Shown here: positions 1 through 11,609 of the stretch, in pieces
Numbering within the stretch: the first letter of the stretch is position 1
Layout: each line of letters begins with the position of its first letter
DNA from: Gonatopus flavifemur
Lineage: Eukaryota; Arthropoda; Insecta; Hymenoptera; Dryinidae
Direction of reading: 5' to 3'
DNA length: 64,000 nucleotides
NCBI GenBank assembly: GCA_018340375.1
Contig: JAFFJZ010000044.1
Coordinates: 372,001-436,000 of the forward strand
Notes under the pieces: generated by a model
The model's database searches: none
Told to the model about the DNA's origin: nothing
The model's input: the letters and a program-made list of their open reading frames with translations, nothing else
Position numbers and translations under genes: made by a program

Positions 1-16
1 TGACGTTTACAACATA

Positions 17-237
17 CACGGAGAGAAATTTGTAGTTAAATTTACTATGTTATTATTGTTTCCGAGGAACAGACTGAATTCTGTCAGATCTTACTATGAA
101 GGGCATATTTTTACTATGGTACAACAATAGAATGCTAATCATATTTACTATGTTTTATGGGGGAACCCGTCATAGTTCAGTCTGTTCCTCGGGAACAATA
201 ATAACATAGTAAATTTAACTACAAATTTCTCTCCGTG
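17..237. mobile_element. MITE of the CACGGAGAGAAA family, copy 1
   Basis: A 221-bp element with terminal inverted repeats of about 60 bp, differing at about one position, that start CACGGAGAGAAATTTGTAG. It is flanked on both sides by TA (15-16 and 238-239), read as a 2-bp target duplication. It has no coding capacity. Further copies lie at 14466-14665 and 39650-43185, all with the inner motif CCGAGGAACAGACT. The transposase that moves it is not identifiable here. Confidence 0.85.
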
Positions 238-480
238 TAGGATACTGTTTAACGTGTTGAATCAACAAGTGATTGACTTTGAATCGCCGGTATTTTGAGT
301 ATTGAGCCCATGAAAGCTTTGGTTCTTCTGTTTTATCCTGAATCGTTAACGTAATCGTTAGCGTAATTCGCTGAGAACTGACTTTCATGTGGATTCTACT
401 AGGTTCTTTTGAATGATTGTACAGGAGTGTGAGGAGGTAATCGAGTCAGTGGATATTGTTGATTGCAGTCGTTTATGGTC

Positions 481-1345
481 TCAGCATCTCAAAGAACATA
501 GAAATACACATACATCTCAATTTTGTGGGAAAATGTCAAATTCAACCCCCTACAAGAGGGTAGTAAGGGGGTACTAGCGGGTAACAGAGGAGTTTAATTT
601 GTTATTTGTTATCATTTTTGATTTGAGCGTCCCAAAAAACATGGAAATACACATAGATTTGAATTTTTTACATGAGTTTCAAATTCAACTCTCGTCCGGG
701 GGTGGTAAGAGGGTGCTAGCGGGTAAAAGAGGGGTTGAATTTGTTATTTGTTATCATTCCTTATTCAAACATCCTAGAAAACATGGGAATACATATGCAT
801 TCAAATTTTTTTACGTGAGTTTCAAACTCAGCCCTCATCAGGGGGTGATAGAAGGGTGCTAGCGGGTGAGAGAGAGGTTAGAATTCTTTGTCCTCATCAT
901 TTTTGGTTTCAGCATCCCAAAAAACACAAAAATCTACATGGATTTGAATTTCTTACGAAAGTTTAAAATTCAACCACCATCAGGGGGTGGTGGCAGGGTG
1001 CTAGCGGGCAAGAGAGGGGTGGAATTTCTTATTTGTTATCATTTTCGGTTTGAGCATCCCAAAAAACGTAGAAATCCACATACATTTGAATTTTTACGAA
1101 AGTTCAAACTTCAACCCCCATCAGGGGGTGGTAGGAGGGTGCTAGCGGATAAGAGGGGGTTGGAATTCTTTTTCCTTATCATTTTCAAGTTCAGCGTCCC
1201 AAAGAACATAGAAATACACGTACATTTGAATTTCTCCGAATTTTTCAAATTCAACCCCCATCAGGGGGTTGGTGAGGGCAAACGGGCGATTGAAAAAATT
1301 TTTCATGGTCATATTCGGTTTCAGCGACCCCAAAAACGTAGGGAT
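481..1345. repeat. Tandem array, 141-145-bp unit, six to seven copies
   Basis: Anchor motifs resembling TCAGCATCCCAAAAAACATA recur near 481, 623, 764, 909, 1050, 1191 and 1321, spaced 142, 141, 145, 141, 141 and 130 bases. Each unit also holds a GTGCTAGCGGGTAAGAGAGG-like block and a CATCAGGGGGTGG block. Most spacings are multiples of three, so open frames of up to about 190 codons run through the array (for example 866-1450). Their 47-residue periodicity follows the DNA repeat and is not taken as evidence of a gene. The last unit is truncated. I read this as a minisatellite. Confidence 0.8.
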
Positions 1346-1577
1346 AGTGGGGTCTACCCTCTGGTTCATGACAATTTTTTTTGTGTGCCTGTGTTATTCA
1401 ATGAATACGGCTTTTTTTCATTGTTTATTCATTTAAATCACAATTTGTAAAACGATTGACAATGTATACGTGATGCCGAATACTTCCCAAGTCCTTATCT
1501 AAATCAAATTGAGAAAAAAAACTGGGGGAAAAAGCGTTATATTGTCTCTGGTTAACTGGAAACTTAAAACACATTGA

Positions 1578-1599
1578 GGTGGCTATTATAATAGCCACC
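1578..1599. repeat. Perfect 22-bp palindrome
   Basis: GGTGGCTATTA is followed directly by its reverse complement, with no spacer. It stands alone in anonymous A+T-rich sequence (1346-1794) that shows no gene. It could be a tiny foldback remnant or a dyad binding site; nothing visible decides this. Confidence 0.6.
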
Positions 1600-1794
1600 A
1601 TGCTGCAAAGGGTTAATCTGTTGATAACCGGGAATTCTGAGCACTTGGGATCAAATGAGACTTCATTGATCGTTCAGTCATGCTGTCTGTTAGGCGAATA
1701 GTGCCTATCACTCCATGCGGGACCTGTAGTTTAATGCCATAATCTGAAAGAAATATTTATTTGGGTGAAGTAATACTTACTAAGAAGACAGAGT

Positions 1795-2435
1795 GATTAA
1801 TTCTTTATATACAAACCATACTGTCGAAAGAAAACTTGTGAGAAAGTGACTACACCTTGCGAGAACCAACCGAAAGTCGTCTAAGTAACTAAAACGTAAC
1901 GTGATTTCGAAAATCCATTTCTTTATCTTACTGAATTTTCTTTAGAATCAATTGCACACACTTTCATATCGATGAATGAAATCATTTGAATATAAAAATC
2001 ATTCTGTGGATTTGAAGAAAGACAAAATCATGCTTACCAAATATTACTTCCATTCCAAGCAGTATAGTATTGATTCAAAAACGTTGTCATTAACAAATTT
2101 GTACACCTTGAATTGAAAATTCGAGCTTTTCCTACAAAACGTGACGTAATAAAATTGAAGAAATGAGTTATTGAATTTTCAATCGTTTTTGAATGAAATT
2201 AGAATCATGCCTTGCACTTCGCGGTCTGACTAATCCAAAGAATTAATCTTTGTGTCAATAAAATGTTTCTTGGATTGGAGGAAACTGAATTCAATAAAAT
2301 AATATCTTTCATTTAACGAAAGGATTCATTATTTCTATTGAATCATCATTGTTTGAAAGGACATGTATTCAGTTCAATGAGGGCCAGATTCAAAAAAATG
2401 TATTTCTTTGATGTAATGACTTTTTTTTCTCAGTG
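1795..2435. mobile_element. Unclassified interspersed repeat, copy with CTCAGTG end
   Basis: This stretch resembles 17516-18813: both hold a TTCTTTATAT..CAAACT block, then CTTGTGAGAAAGT, then CACCTT.YGAGAA. Both end in a T-run plus CTCAGTG followed by TA. That end is the reverse complement of CACTGAGAAAAA, an end shared by several MITEs here. The left end of this copy is not resolved. No protein is recognisable, so it is probably a non-autonomous DNA element of 1-2 kb. Confidence 0.5.
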
Positions 2436-3771
2436 TATACAGGGTGATTCAAAATTCCCGCACTCTTTTTGGGGAGTAGATTCCTGATGAAATTCTAAAA
2501 CGATTTGTCCTTTTGCACAATGCTCTCCGACGCATAATTTCCGAGATATAATTAATTAAAGTTGACTAATTATGAGGTGGATCCATCGGTCATTCAGGAG
2601 CGTCATAACAGAACAAGAGAGGAAGGTACTTGCAGAGGGCGCTCATACGATCAGCTGATCGGTATAACCGATACGATTTACCAACATACAAATTGGTAAA
2701 TTTTCTATGTAGAACGATTGAATTCGTCGACACTGTGGAAAAATTGATTATTGTCATGAATTCTTATCACGATATGCTGCAGGTGAAAGTTGTAATTTCA
2801 GTAATGATTTTTATTACGCAGACAAATGTAAAATAGTGTTATTTCGTAGGGATAGGGATTCAAGTGGGAGAAAAAAGTACAACTACTCGTTTCCAATAAG
2901 AATTTTCATGTAAAGAAGAAAACATGAGAATTTTCATTCATCCGATACCCAATTTGAACGGTTTGATTAGTAAGTTTGACACAAGAGATTGGATTGCGAA
3001 TCCTGTATTCTGATTGGTCGAGAATCAATGTATGTTAGATCAATCCTCGGCCGTTTCAAATGATTCTTCTGAAGAATGTGTTTTCGACTCATCCCAACCA
3101 CAACATTGAACAATGATGAATTTATTCGAATTCACCCTTTTTACATCATTCGATGATCATAAAGGGTTTATCGAACGTTAATAACGTACTTCAACCTGCA
3201 GAATCCATCAATTTTGACGAAAATACAAGGTGTGACATCGTATACGACCCAATCATTGCATTTGATTGACATTGTAATCACATACGGTTTGTTTAGCTTA
3301 AATCAACCATTCGTGATACGAATCAACCAATCAGGTTACAGCTCGAAACAGTTTCATTTAAAGCACATATGACTTCAAAGGGCATATTGTTATTTCAAAT
3401 GGAAAAAGAATGGTCTTTGAAGATTAACCACATCCGTCCTTTTAAGGACGAATACATTTTCTACACGTAGAAACGCGCTCGAACTTGCACACAATTTGAA
3501 TTAGATTTTGATTTAAACATGAATGATCTTGAGTGATCTCGAGTAAGTTATTAACGTTCGATAAACCCTTTATGATCATCGAATGATGTAAAAAGGGTGA
3601 ATTCGAATAAATTCATCATTGTTCAATGTTGTGGTTGGGATAAGTCGAAAACACATTCTTCAGAAGAATCATTTGAAACGGGCGAGGATTGATCTAACAT
3701 ACATTGATTCTCGACCAATCAGAATACAGGATTCGGAATCCAATCTCTTGTGTTAAACTTACTAACCAAAC

Positions 3772-4662
3772 TTATTTATTATTTTCACTAATGATATCTC
3801 TACGATTTTCAAGTACTGCACACATCTTCTTTTTGCTGATGACCTGAAACTGTTTATGATCATAAGAACTTACAGAGATGCTCAAAATCTGCAATCTGAT
3901 TCGGATCGGTTACAATCTTGGTGTGTGCTATCTAATATGTCATTAAATCTCACTAAATGCCATGTGATGAGATTTCATAGAGGTAAAAATGCTATTTATT
4001 TCCCTTATAACTTGTCTCATTCTCTGTTATCACCTATAAATACTGTTCGTGATCTTGGAGTTTCATTTGACTCTCGTTTTAACTTCTCAGATCATTACAA
4101 TCACATAGTTGGTACTTCCATGAAATCTCTCGGATTCATCAAGCGCGTTTGTAAAGATTTTCGTGATCCTGTTGCACTTCGAACACTGTATTGTACTGTA
4201 GTTAGACCTCGTCTTGAGTATGCGTCTCAAATTTGGAGTCCTCATTTAATTCGGGATTGTACAGACTTGGAAAGAGTTCAGCATAAGTTTCTGCGTTTTG
4301 CTGCCGATCAGATAGGCCGTCCGTTGAGCGTCACTTGTCATGATTACTCATTGATTATGGCTCTACTTAACTTGCCTCCCTTGGAATCACGTCGTTTGTT
4401 CAATGATTTTTCATTTTTGTATAAAATTGTTAATGGGAAAATTCGCTGCCCTCAACTGCTTGGACTTGTACGTTTTAATGTCCCTTCTCGTTTATTGAGG
4501 CGCCCTAAATTGTTCAATCCAATTTCTTATAAATCGAGATACGGTTATTCTGATCCGGTAAATCGGATATCTATCCTAGCAAATTCTTACAGTGACGTGC
4601 TTGAATTATTTTCATCTCATTCTGATCTTAGGAATTCTCTTTCTCTTATTTGTCAAATTTAA
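3772..4662 (+). pseudogene. 5'-truncated jockey-like non-LTR retrotransposon, RT C-terminal part
   Basis: An open frame enters at about 3772 inside the reverse transcriptase and runs to a stop at 4662. The polymerase box FADDLKLF is at about 3832-3855, preceded by an I-x-T-N-D-I segment. Downstream come motifs usual for jockey-type elements: RDLGVSFD, then RPRLEYASQIWSPH and LERVQHKFLRF. There is no ATG or endonuclease domain because the copy is 5'-truncated, which is normal for LINE insertion. A 3' UTR follows and ends in an (AATA)n tail at about 4838-4855. The fragment sits in the right arm of the foldback at 2440-5378; the arm resumes at once after the tail. The retained frame is open, suggesting a fairly recent insertion. 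The clade call is from motif memory. Confidence 0.85.
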
Positions 4663-4855
4663 TATCTAATTGTCCTTTTCACCTATAATTATACACGTTA
4701 ACTGTTGTTGTAATATAAGATGCATGTAGTCGAGCTTAACATGATGCTTAATGCTTTGATGCATGATATATATGATGTGGTTCAAATAATGTATATTCTA
4801 TGTACCAAAGGGTCTTTTATACCCGTATAAACAAAATGAATAAATAAATAAATAA
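4663..4855 (+). other. LINE 3' UTR and AATA-repeat tail
   Basis: Untranslated 3' end of the LINE fragment, closing in repeated AATA, as used by several insect non-LTR clades in place of poly(A). The sequence AAAC occurs at both junctions and may be a very short target duplication. Confidence 0.7.
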
Positions 4856-5383
4856 ACCGTTCAAATTGGGTATCGGATGAATGAAAATTCTCATGTTTTC
4901 TTCTTTACATGAAAATTCTGATTGAAAACGAGTAGTTATACTTTTTTCTCCCACTTGAATCCCTATCCTTACGAAATAACACTATTTTACATTTGTCTGC
5001 GTAATAAAAATCATTACTGAAATTACAACTTTCACCTACAGCATATCGTGATAAGAATTCATGACAATAATCAATTTTTCCACAGTGTCGACGAATTCAA
5101 TCGTTCTACATAGAAAATTTACCAATTTGTATGTTGGTAAATCGTATCGATTATACCGATCAGCTGATCGTATGAGCGCCCTCTGCAAGCACCTTCCTCT
5201 CTTGTTCTGTTATGACGCTCCCAAATGATCGATGGATTCACCTCATAATTAGTCAACTTCAATTAATTATATCTTGGAAATTATGCGTCGGAGAGCATTG
5301 TGCAAAAGGACAAATCGTTTTAGAATTTCATCAGGAATCTACTCCCAAAAAAGAGTGCGGGAGTTTTGAATCACCCTGTATAT

Positions 5384-7203
5384 TAGGGGTGTGCGAACCT
5401 TGAATTTTTCAGTCGAACCGAACTCGAACCGAACTTCAAATATATTTTCCAAATCGAACCGAACTCGAACCGAACTTCAAATATATTTTTCAAATCGAAC
5501 CGAACTGAACCGAACTTTGAAAAGTCGAACCGAACTCGAACCGAACTCCAAATGTATTTTACAAGTCGAACCGAACCCGAACCGAACTTTGAACACTCGA
5601 ACCGAACTCCAAATTTTCCCAGTCGAACCGAACCGAACTGCAAATATATTTTTCAAGTTGAACGGAACTTTGTAATTTCGAACCTACTCCCAACTTCCAA
5701 AACGTCTAATCGCAAAGCCAAAACTAAATTAGAAATACATTGATGAAAACAGAATCCATCATGAATTCATTTTTTAAAGTGCCGTTTCATATGCAGCATG
5801 TTGCAGTAATAAAACAGTCTACCCTAGTAGCACCAAGAGTACGTAAAACATTTTGAGAATGTTTATTAAACGTTTGGGTAATTTAGAAACGTTCGGAGAA
5901 TATTCTATGGGTCAATTTAAAATTGAGTGCAGATAAATTTTTCTCTGTTTCCGAATGTTCAATTGCAGCGACTAGTATTTAAATATTGATAAAATGGTCG
6001 CAAATTTGAGGCAAGTAACGAAAAACACTTCAATTCTTCAATAAATCACAGAAAAGTGTCCATAGTGTAATCTAGTCTTGATTTATTACCATATTTCTGA
6101 AATAACAGGGTTGTCCCTCTTGGTAACAGAGTGGTTTTTTATGTAAGTTTAACATATCCCACGTATCTAGATGAATTTGAAATTGGGTGCAGAACACTTT
6201 TATCATAAATTTCAATAATCAAAAAGTAAAATTTCCTCCTAACATAATTATTTATATCCTCATGCAATATTTGGAACATGATCAACTCACATTAGAAACC
6301 ACTCTGTTACCAAGAATGATTACTCTACTATTAGAAAAAAAATGGTGATGAATCAACACTATTTTGAGGTTTGTGGTAGCGTTAATTATAAACCTCTTTG
6401 CATAAAAGACAAGGACACTCACCTCACTGCATTTTTCTCTCTTTCTTTTGTTTGCAGCTGTCTCTTTTTATTTGTGTAAACCCCATGTTTACTGACTCGT
6501 CCTCCTAGTATAATATCTTTATAGTCTAATCACGCAGAACTTATGGGTTCATTATCTATATCCCGCGCATCTGAGGAGGCAAAATAATGAGGCTGCGAAT
6601 AGAATTCATTATGAACATATATAATTTCATCTAATCCGCAGTATTGTCAACAAGGTTATCCGAAATATGAACTTTTTCAATTATTCAAGTTTGAGACTCG
6701 AAACTACACCAGGAAAAATCACAGATTCAATCAACTTGCGTCTATCAAGTACCCAATATCATGTCAATTCGACTTGGGAAACAAGTTGTTTCTGCGTGTT
6801 TACAAGCAAAAATAACATGGGAACGCCTGTATGTGTGTTCTCCATCACTTGAACTTGGCATCGATATCAGATCAACTTGATGATAGGTCGATTCAACATC
6901 GTCTTTTTTTTCCAGCGTAGTCGAATTTTTTCGGGTTTTGAGTCTAAAGTTCGAAGCAAACCGTGATAAATCGAATCTCGAGCCGAACGTTTTCAATGAA
7001 TGCAGTTCGAAATTTGAACCGAACCGAACTGTTTCTGTTATCCAAGTTCGAAATTCGAACCGAACCGAACTTTTTGTACTATCCAAGTTCGAAATTCGAA
7101 CCGAACCGAACTTTTTCTGCTAATCAAGTTCGAACCGAACCGAACAGTAGGAGTTCGGTTCGGTTCGGTTCGGTTCGAGATTCGAACGGTTCGCACACCC
7201 CTA
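5384..7203. mobile_element. Non-autonomous hAT-like element with GGTTCG subterminal repeats
   Basis: The ends are TAGGGGTGTGCGAACC and its reverse complement. Inside the left end (5407-5660) and right end (7000-7190) lie many copies of CGAACCGAA-type repeats, giving artefactual N-R-T-E-rich open frames on both strands. The 8-bp flanks CTGTATAT and GTATATAT agree at six of eight positions, a degraded hAT-type duplication. The left end abuts the end of the foldback at 5378. The 1.8-kb interior encodes no recognisable transposase. The element at 41532-42221 has the same ends, a perfect 8-bp duplication and GGGTC repeats, which supports the hAT assignment. Confidence 0.8.
6118..6315. mobile_element. 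Small inverted-repeat element nested in the hAT-like element
   Basis: TCTTGGTAACAGAGTGGTTT at the left is mirrored near the right end, about 200 bp apart. The interior is A+T-rich and non-coding. No clear target duplication is visible. It may be a nested MITE or part of the host element. Confidence 0.5.
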
Positions 7204-7377
7204 GTATATATATATGTATATATAGAAGGAAATCATTTCCCATGTATACGAAATTGCATAGAACAAATTTTTGAATGAATGCCTGATTTCATATGATTTT
7301 AAATCATTTCCTTCGTTAGATACATGATAAATATCATTTCCGGATTCAAATCCAAAAGTGACAAATCAGAATCCATG

Positions 7378-7600
7378 CACTGTTAGAAATTTCTGATTGA
7401 ATTTTCAATTACATGTAATGGAAGCCACTTCCACTCACGTAATGGAAAAATAATTCGCACTGTACTTGAGAAAATTCAAGAACCAGTTCTACAAATTTCA
7501 TGCACATGTTCTTCATTGTTGAGAGAAATCATGATTTAAAATTCAATAACAAGTTCTTTGAATTTCATGCACATGTTCATGATTGTTGAAAAAAAAATCA
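7378..7600. mobile_element. Left end of a CACTGTTAGAAATTTCT-family element
   Basis: CACTGTTAGAAATTTCTG at 7378 matches in reverse the end at 22636. The sequence after it (ACATGTAATGGAAGCCACTTCC) resembles the inside of that element. Within it, a block containing TTTCATGCACATGTTC is repeated with a 67-base offset (7486 and 7553). The right end was not found, so extent is uncertain. Confidence 0.4.
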
Positions 7601-7616
7601 CCTTCACAAAATGCGA

Positions 7617-7675
7617 ACGCGGGACGTCGAAACCGGATGCCAAAGTTCTATCATTCAAGCCACTGCCACTTATGT
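7617..7675 (-). repeat. tRNA-like (SINE-like) fragment
   Basis: On the minus strand TGGCTTGAATGATAG is followed by GGTTTCGACGTCCC, resembling the A and B boxes of an RNA polymerase III tRNA promoter, though the B box carries an extra T. There is no complete cloverleaf. It may be a decayed tRNA-derived SINE head or a chance match. Confidence 0.3.
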
Positions 7676-7833
7676 GGAAGGGAGCATTTTTCTGCTTATA
7701 TGACCTTGCGTTTATTCTTCAAATTTGTTAATCAAGATGTACTTGTGATGTAGAAACACTGAACAAATCGTGTGATCTAACTAGTACATAGTTGAAGTGG
7801 ATACGTGGATTACTCCGTCAAAGGGTTAGTATA

Positions 7834-8500
7834 CAGGGTGACCCAAGTGAGAAAAATTGTATTTTAAGGGCGTATTCTGCAGCCATAATGCAAGAATTTT
7901 CCGTTTTTTGAAGGTTAGTTTTTGAGATATGAGCATTTTTAGATTTTTTTCCAAATCCAATCAACTCAGATCATTCTTGTTATTTTCAGTTGGATTAAGT
8001 AAGAAGCTGTCTATCCGATTTTGTCCATAATTACCAAATTGGAATATCTTGTCAAAACCTAGCAGGAAAATTTTTTGTTACCCGGGTAGAAATAATTCCA
8101 CCATTTCTCAGTTATTTTCAGCGTCTGGTCAGAGCTGGAGAATGCCACGATTCATTTCTACCCGGGTAGTCTTTGAGTGGATATCTCAGTTGTAGATTCC
8201 AATCTCACCCAACTTTAATTCACGATCGGCCGAAACGATGTGATGGATTTTTTTATGTTATAACTGGTGAATCCGGGCAACCTGAGCGTTGGGTATCATT
8301 TGTGTCCTGGTGCCCGCGTTCAAAGTCAGTATACCACTCCTCAACCGTGGTTTTTTACGGAACGGAGTCCGAATACCGCTTATAAAGCCTGAGCTTGAAC
8401 AATTTTTCCCCATCAGGAATAATGCTTTATCGACACAAAAAATAAAAATTTTGAATTGGTTTATAAAATGTAACAGCAGCTTCATTTGAATCATTGTAAC
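7834..8500 (-). pseudogene. Relict mariner-type transposase, N-terminal HTH region
   Basis: Minus-strand translation at about 8280-8354 gives TVEEWYTDFERGHQDTNDT followed by QRSG, the typical end of the first helix-turn-helix of mariner transposases. Downstream, in another frame (about 8190-8255), is KKIHHIVSADRELKLGEI, which looks like the second HTH linker. Stops and at least two frameshifts separate these parts, and no catalytic domain remains. The stretch CAGGGTGACCCAAG at 7834, preceded by TA, may be one end of the same relic. That links CAGGGTG-type ends to TA-targeting mariners in this genome. Confidence 0.6.
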
Positions 8501-8812
8501 TTGTAAATTGATGGTTCGATTTTGCTCAAATTCTGATAAGTGGCGTTTGAAGGTCAGTAATTTATGAAAATCATATAGATTCGTTATTAGTGGTGTAATC
8601 TATGTCAAGTCCAGAACTTGTGAGTGATATGTCACAGTCTATCCAGAGTTGTAAATAATTCAATTAAATCTTAATCTAATTGATACTCAATTAAGCATTG
8701 GATTTTAATTTTCAATTCATCAGTATTTCAATTAAGATATAAAATTCAATTCTCAATTGAAATTGATTTCATTCAAAAATCAAATTCCCTTCTCAATATA
8801 TTCTCTTTTATA

Positions 8813-9133
8813 TTGAGAAATGCAATTTATTTAAAAATTGAAATTCATGGAACCAGAAATCTCTCAACTCTGACTCTACACCAGCTTGTCAATAAAAAAA
8901 AAATCCGAAAAAATACCTCAGTTTTCAGCCTTTCACACTGTTATAACCCTTTAAAGGCAAAAATGGTACTTCAACGAACTGGTCGTGGTATCTGTTGCTT
9001 TGAAAAATGCGTACATCCACCCAACGAAAACTGGATTCAGTGTAGTGGATGGGAAAAATGGTCTTATGGAAAATGTGCCGACAAGAAATCAAGTTACACA
9101 GAACCGTTTATTTGCCACATGCGCGTGAAATAA
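8813..9133 (+). pseudogene. Possible pogo/Tigger-like C-terminal zinc-finger remnant
   Basis: A 106-codon open frame whose last third has the spacing W-x-Q-C-x2-W-x2-W-x3-K-C, then F-I-C-H-M. This resembles the degenerate PHD-like finger at the C-terminus of some pogo/jerky transposases. Two expected cysteine positions appear replaced (GWEKW, HMRVK). The first half has no recognisable domain and a low-complexity start. An AATAAA signal follows the stop. It could instead be a chance open frame. Confidence 0.35.
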
Positions 9134-11609
9134 AATGTTTTCATTTATTAAACGTATTTAGGGTTCACAAGAAAGTTTCAAAGTGTAAATTCGTTTTCAA
9201 TCAATATACGTTACATGTTTATCAATGATCCTCCCGGCTCCGATTTTGGGGGGAATCGGATATTTATCATTTTATGTTTATTTTGTTTTGAAACAAAGAA
9301 CTATGTATTAGAATATTCTTTTGTTGCATAGAACTCAAGTCAAATATGTATTCAGTCAGAATTTATCCACAGATAAATTGGAAAAATCTCCTTTTGATCA
9401 TTTTTAATCATTGAAAAAACAAGTGATCTGATTCACCTCGGTCGACCTTACTTTCCTACGTCATCAGAAAGTCCATGACATCGACAAGTAGTCCCACTAT
9501 CTCACTGGTCAGGCTTCGAATTTGACCGCATACAGAACAGAGATGTGCAGAGATGATCATAGCTGCATCAACATTCGCCTTATTGTTTTTGCTCGGATAT
9601 AACTTGATCTCTCCGATCAAGGACTTTCATTACAAATGAACACGTAATTTCTCGGTTAGTTTCTGTCTTTGCTATCTTGGACTTCATTTAAAGTCTACCT
9701 TCAAGATTTCTCGATGGGTGTATATTTACATGCATCATGTCAATTCTATTGGACGGTGTGAAGAAGTATTTATACAGGTATACTCGTAAGTGTGCGTTGA
9801 ATTACACTGTCAGGACATTGTCAATGACCGGTTTGCCTCGAGGACAACATGTTCCACTTCATCGCTTCGTTCGTACACGTTCGAATTTATTCTTGTTGTG
9901 CTTATATGGTCAAAGAATTCTAAAAAGCTAACCTTGATTTATCAATAAAATTTGTGTGTCTTCTATTATCTTTTTTCGATTCACGTTGGGATGTATTATT
10001 GAATCCCGATCGATTTACACATATCTCAACTTGAGATTAATTTGACGTGAAAACGAATTAGTCACACGATGATATCTTATTGTTCGCTTTGTAAATATAA
10101 CACGGTGCATTTCATAACATTTCATTGCATTCATTCGAAGTATATCTGCATACATATGTGTGACATACAATTCATTCAACTTCAAAATCATTCTATAACC
10201 TTTCGTAATACGTATGATATTGAAACTGAACAAATTTCTTGTACAATAAATTTGATATGAAATTAAAATAACCTATTTTTAAAGACTTCGGTGTGAAGCT
10301 AGGCAGGTAGCTAGGTAAGATTTATTTCTTCTCACTCGGTTTATTTATCTTTTTCTTGCTCTTCTCTCTCAAGGTCTCTCACTTTCAGTATGTGTAATTG
10401 GTACCGTTGCTGCACTGTACATTCGTTTGTTCGTCGGTATAACGTTAGTTACGTGCACAATTACATGGGAATTACACATACCTCGAAGAGATGTGAACGT
10501 ACGTACGCACGCATACAATGAATGTTATCTCGAGGTCATCGTCGCTATCGTTATCGTGCTTACACGCAAGAAGAGGGAACGATGATACAGTCGAGAAATA
10601 GAAAATAGAGTGGGCGAAGTATATTGTCATGCACATACTTCACCTACACAAACTATGCGCACATACACCATCACGTACACGCAGAAGCGAATTCAACCAT
10701 CATTTCTGCTCATTATGCGATTCACGTGGTGCACGTCCATCAGCGCCTTCCAACAGTTTACAACCACGTCATGCACATGCCTACAAAATCCGTCTGTGTA
10801 TGTGTACATGTATGGGTGTATGAGTTTATGTATACATATAAACATATATCACGTTGAAACACATATACACGTATATTTATATCTTTCTATGTGCTAGAGA
10901 ACTATCCATTACTATATACGTATACAAGTAAACATTTAGAATATGCGTATACTTACGCGTATGTATTATACCTCTTACTTCGTTCGTTTATATTTTCAAA
11001 CCAACTTGCTGTCCAACCACTCTCCTCTACTTGAGAATGTGTTTTCATACATACGCACATACACACACAACATATGTATATATACACAAAGACGTTCTCG
11101 TACTGTAGAACAAAGTTGCTTCCAAAGTAACAGTAAATTTGAAAAAAAGAGGGAGTGAGAAGGAAAAGATACGGAGACCGTAGGAGAAAGATGCGTGAGA
11201 GTCATGTAACCTCGTCGCATATCTAGGTAGAGAACGTGGATTTTTTTCTTTCGCGTTGAAGTTTATTTACATATGGTTTCCATATTCAAATCTCTGACCA
11301 TTCATCAGTTTGATTTAATGATATTTCAAAATTAGAACGTCGTAATTCACATCATGTCTGCATGTTGATGTATGCAATGTAAAATGGTCATTAAATTTTT
11401 CATATATCTGATTAATTCAGTATTGTAGTACATATACAAGTGTATGCTTTATTTTCTTTTCTCCATCAGTACCAGTTACCCCACACCGAGAGAAAAAGCA
11501 TACTGCAGAAGTATTGACGCATTAAAGTTTCTAATACATTTGTCATAACGTACTTCCAACGCTCGGTGCCCATGCTTAGAAAGCATGTGACACATACCCA
11601 AAAAGCATG
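9134..11609. other. Anonymous sequence, no gene recognised
   Basis: No protein family, terminal repeats or long tandem repeats are visible. Open frames are all under 100 codons and overlap on both strands. The section 10290-11240 is less A+T-rich and contains CA/TA-rich low-complexity runs and pyrimidine tracts. It is one of the few parts of the window not obviously transposon-derived, so intron or 5'-flank of a host gene is possible but unsupported. Confidence 0.4.

Larger units (their letters stand above)
2440..5378. mobile_element. Foldback element, CAGGGTGATTC ends, copy 1, interrupted by a LINE
   Basis: The left arm (2440 to about 3194) reappears as its reverse complement in the right arm (about 3547-5378). 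The arms are about 750 bp and nearly identical. Both ends read CAGGGTGATTCAAAA and are flanked by TA (2438-2439 and 5379-5380). A unique spacer of about 350 bp separates the arms. The right arm is split at about 3770-4855 by a truncated LINE. A second copy at 50232-51697 has the same ends and TA flanks but almost no spacer and no LINE. No transposase is encoded. TA flanks fit an IS630-Tc1-mariner mobiliser, which is inference. Confidence 0.88.

Noticed and set aside
5391..5743. N-R-T-E-P-N-rich open frames as an asparagine-rich protein
   Set aside because: They translate CGAACCGAA subterminal repeats of a hAT-like element and exist on both strands.
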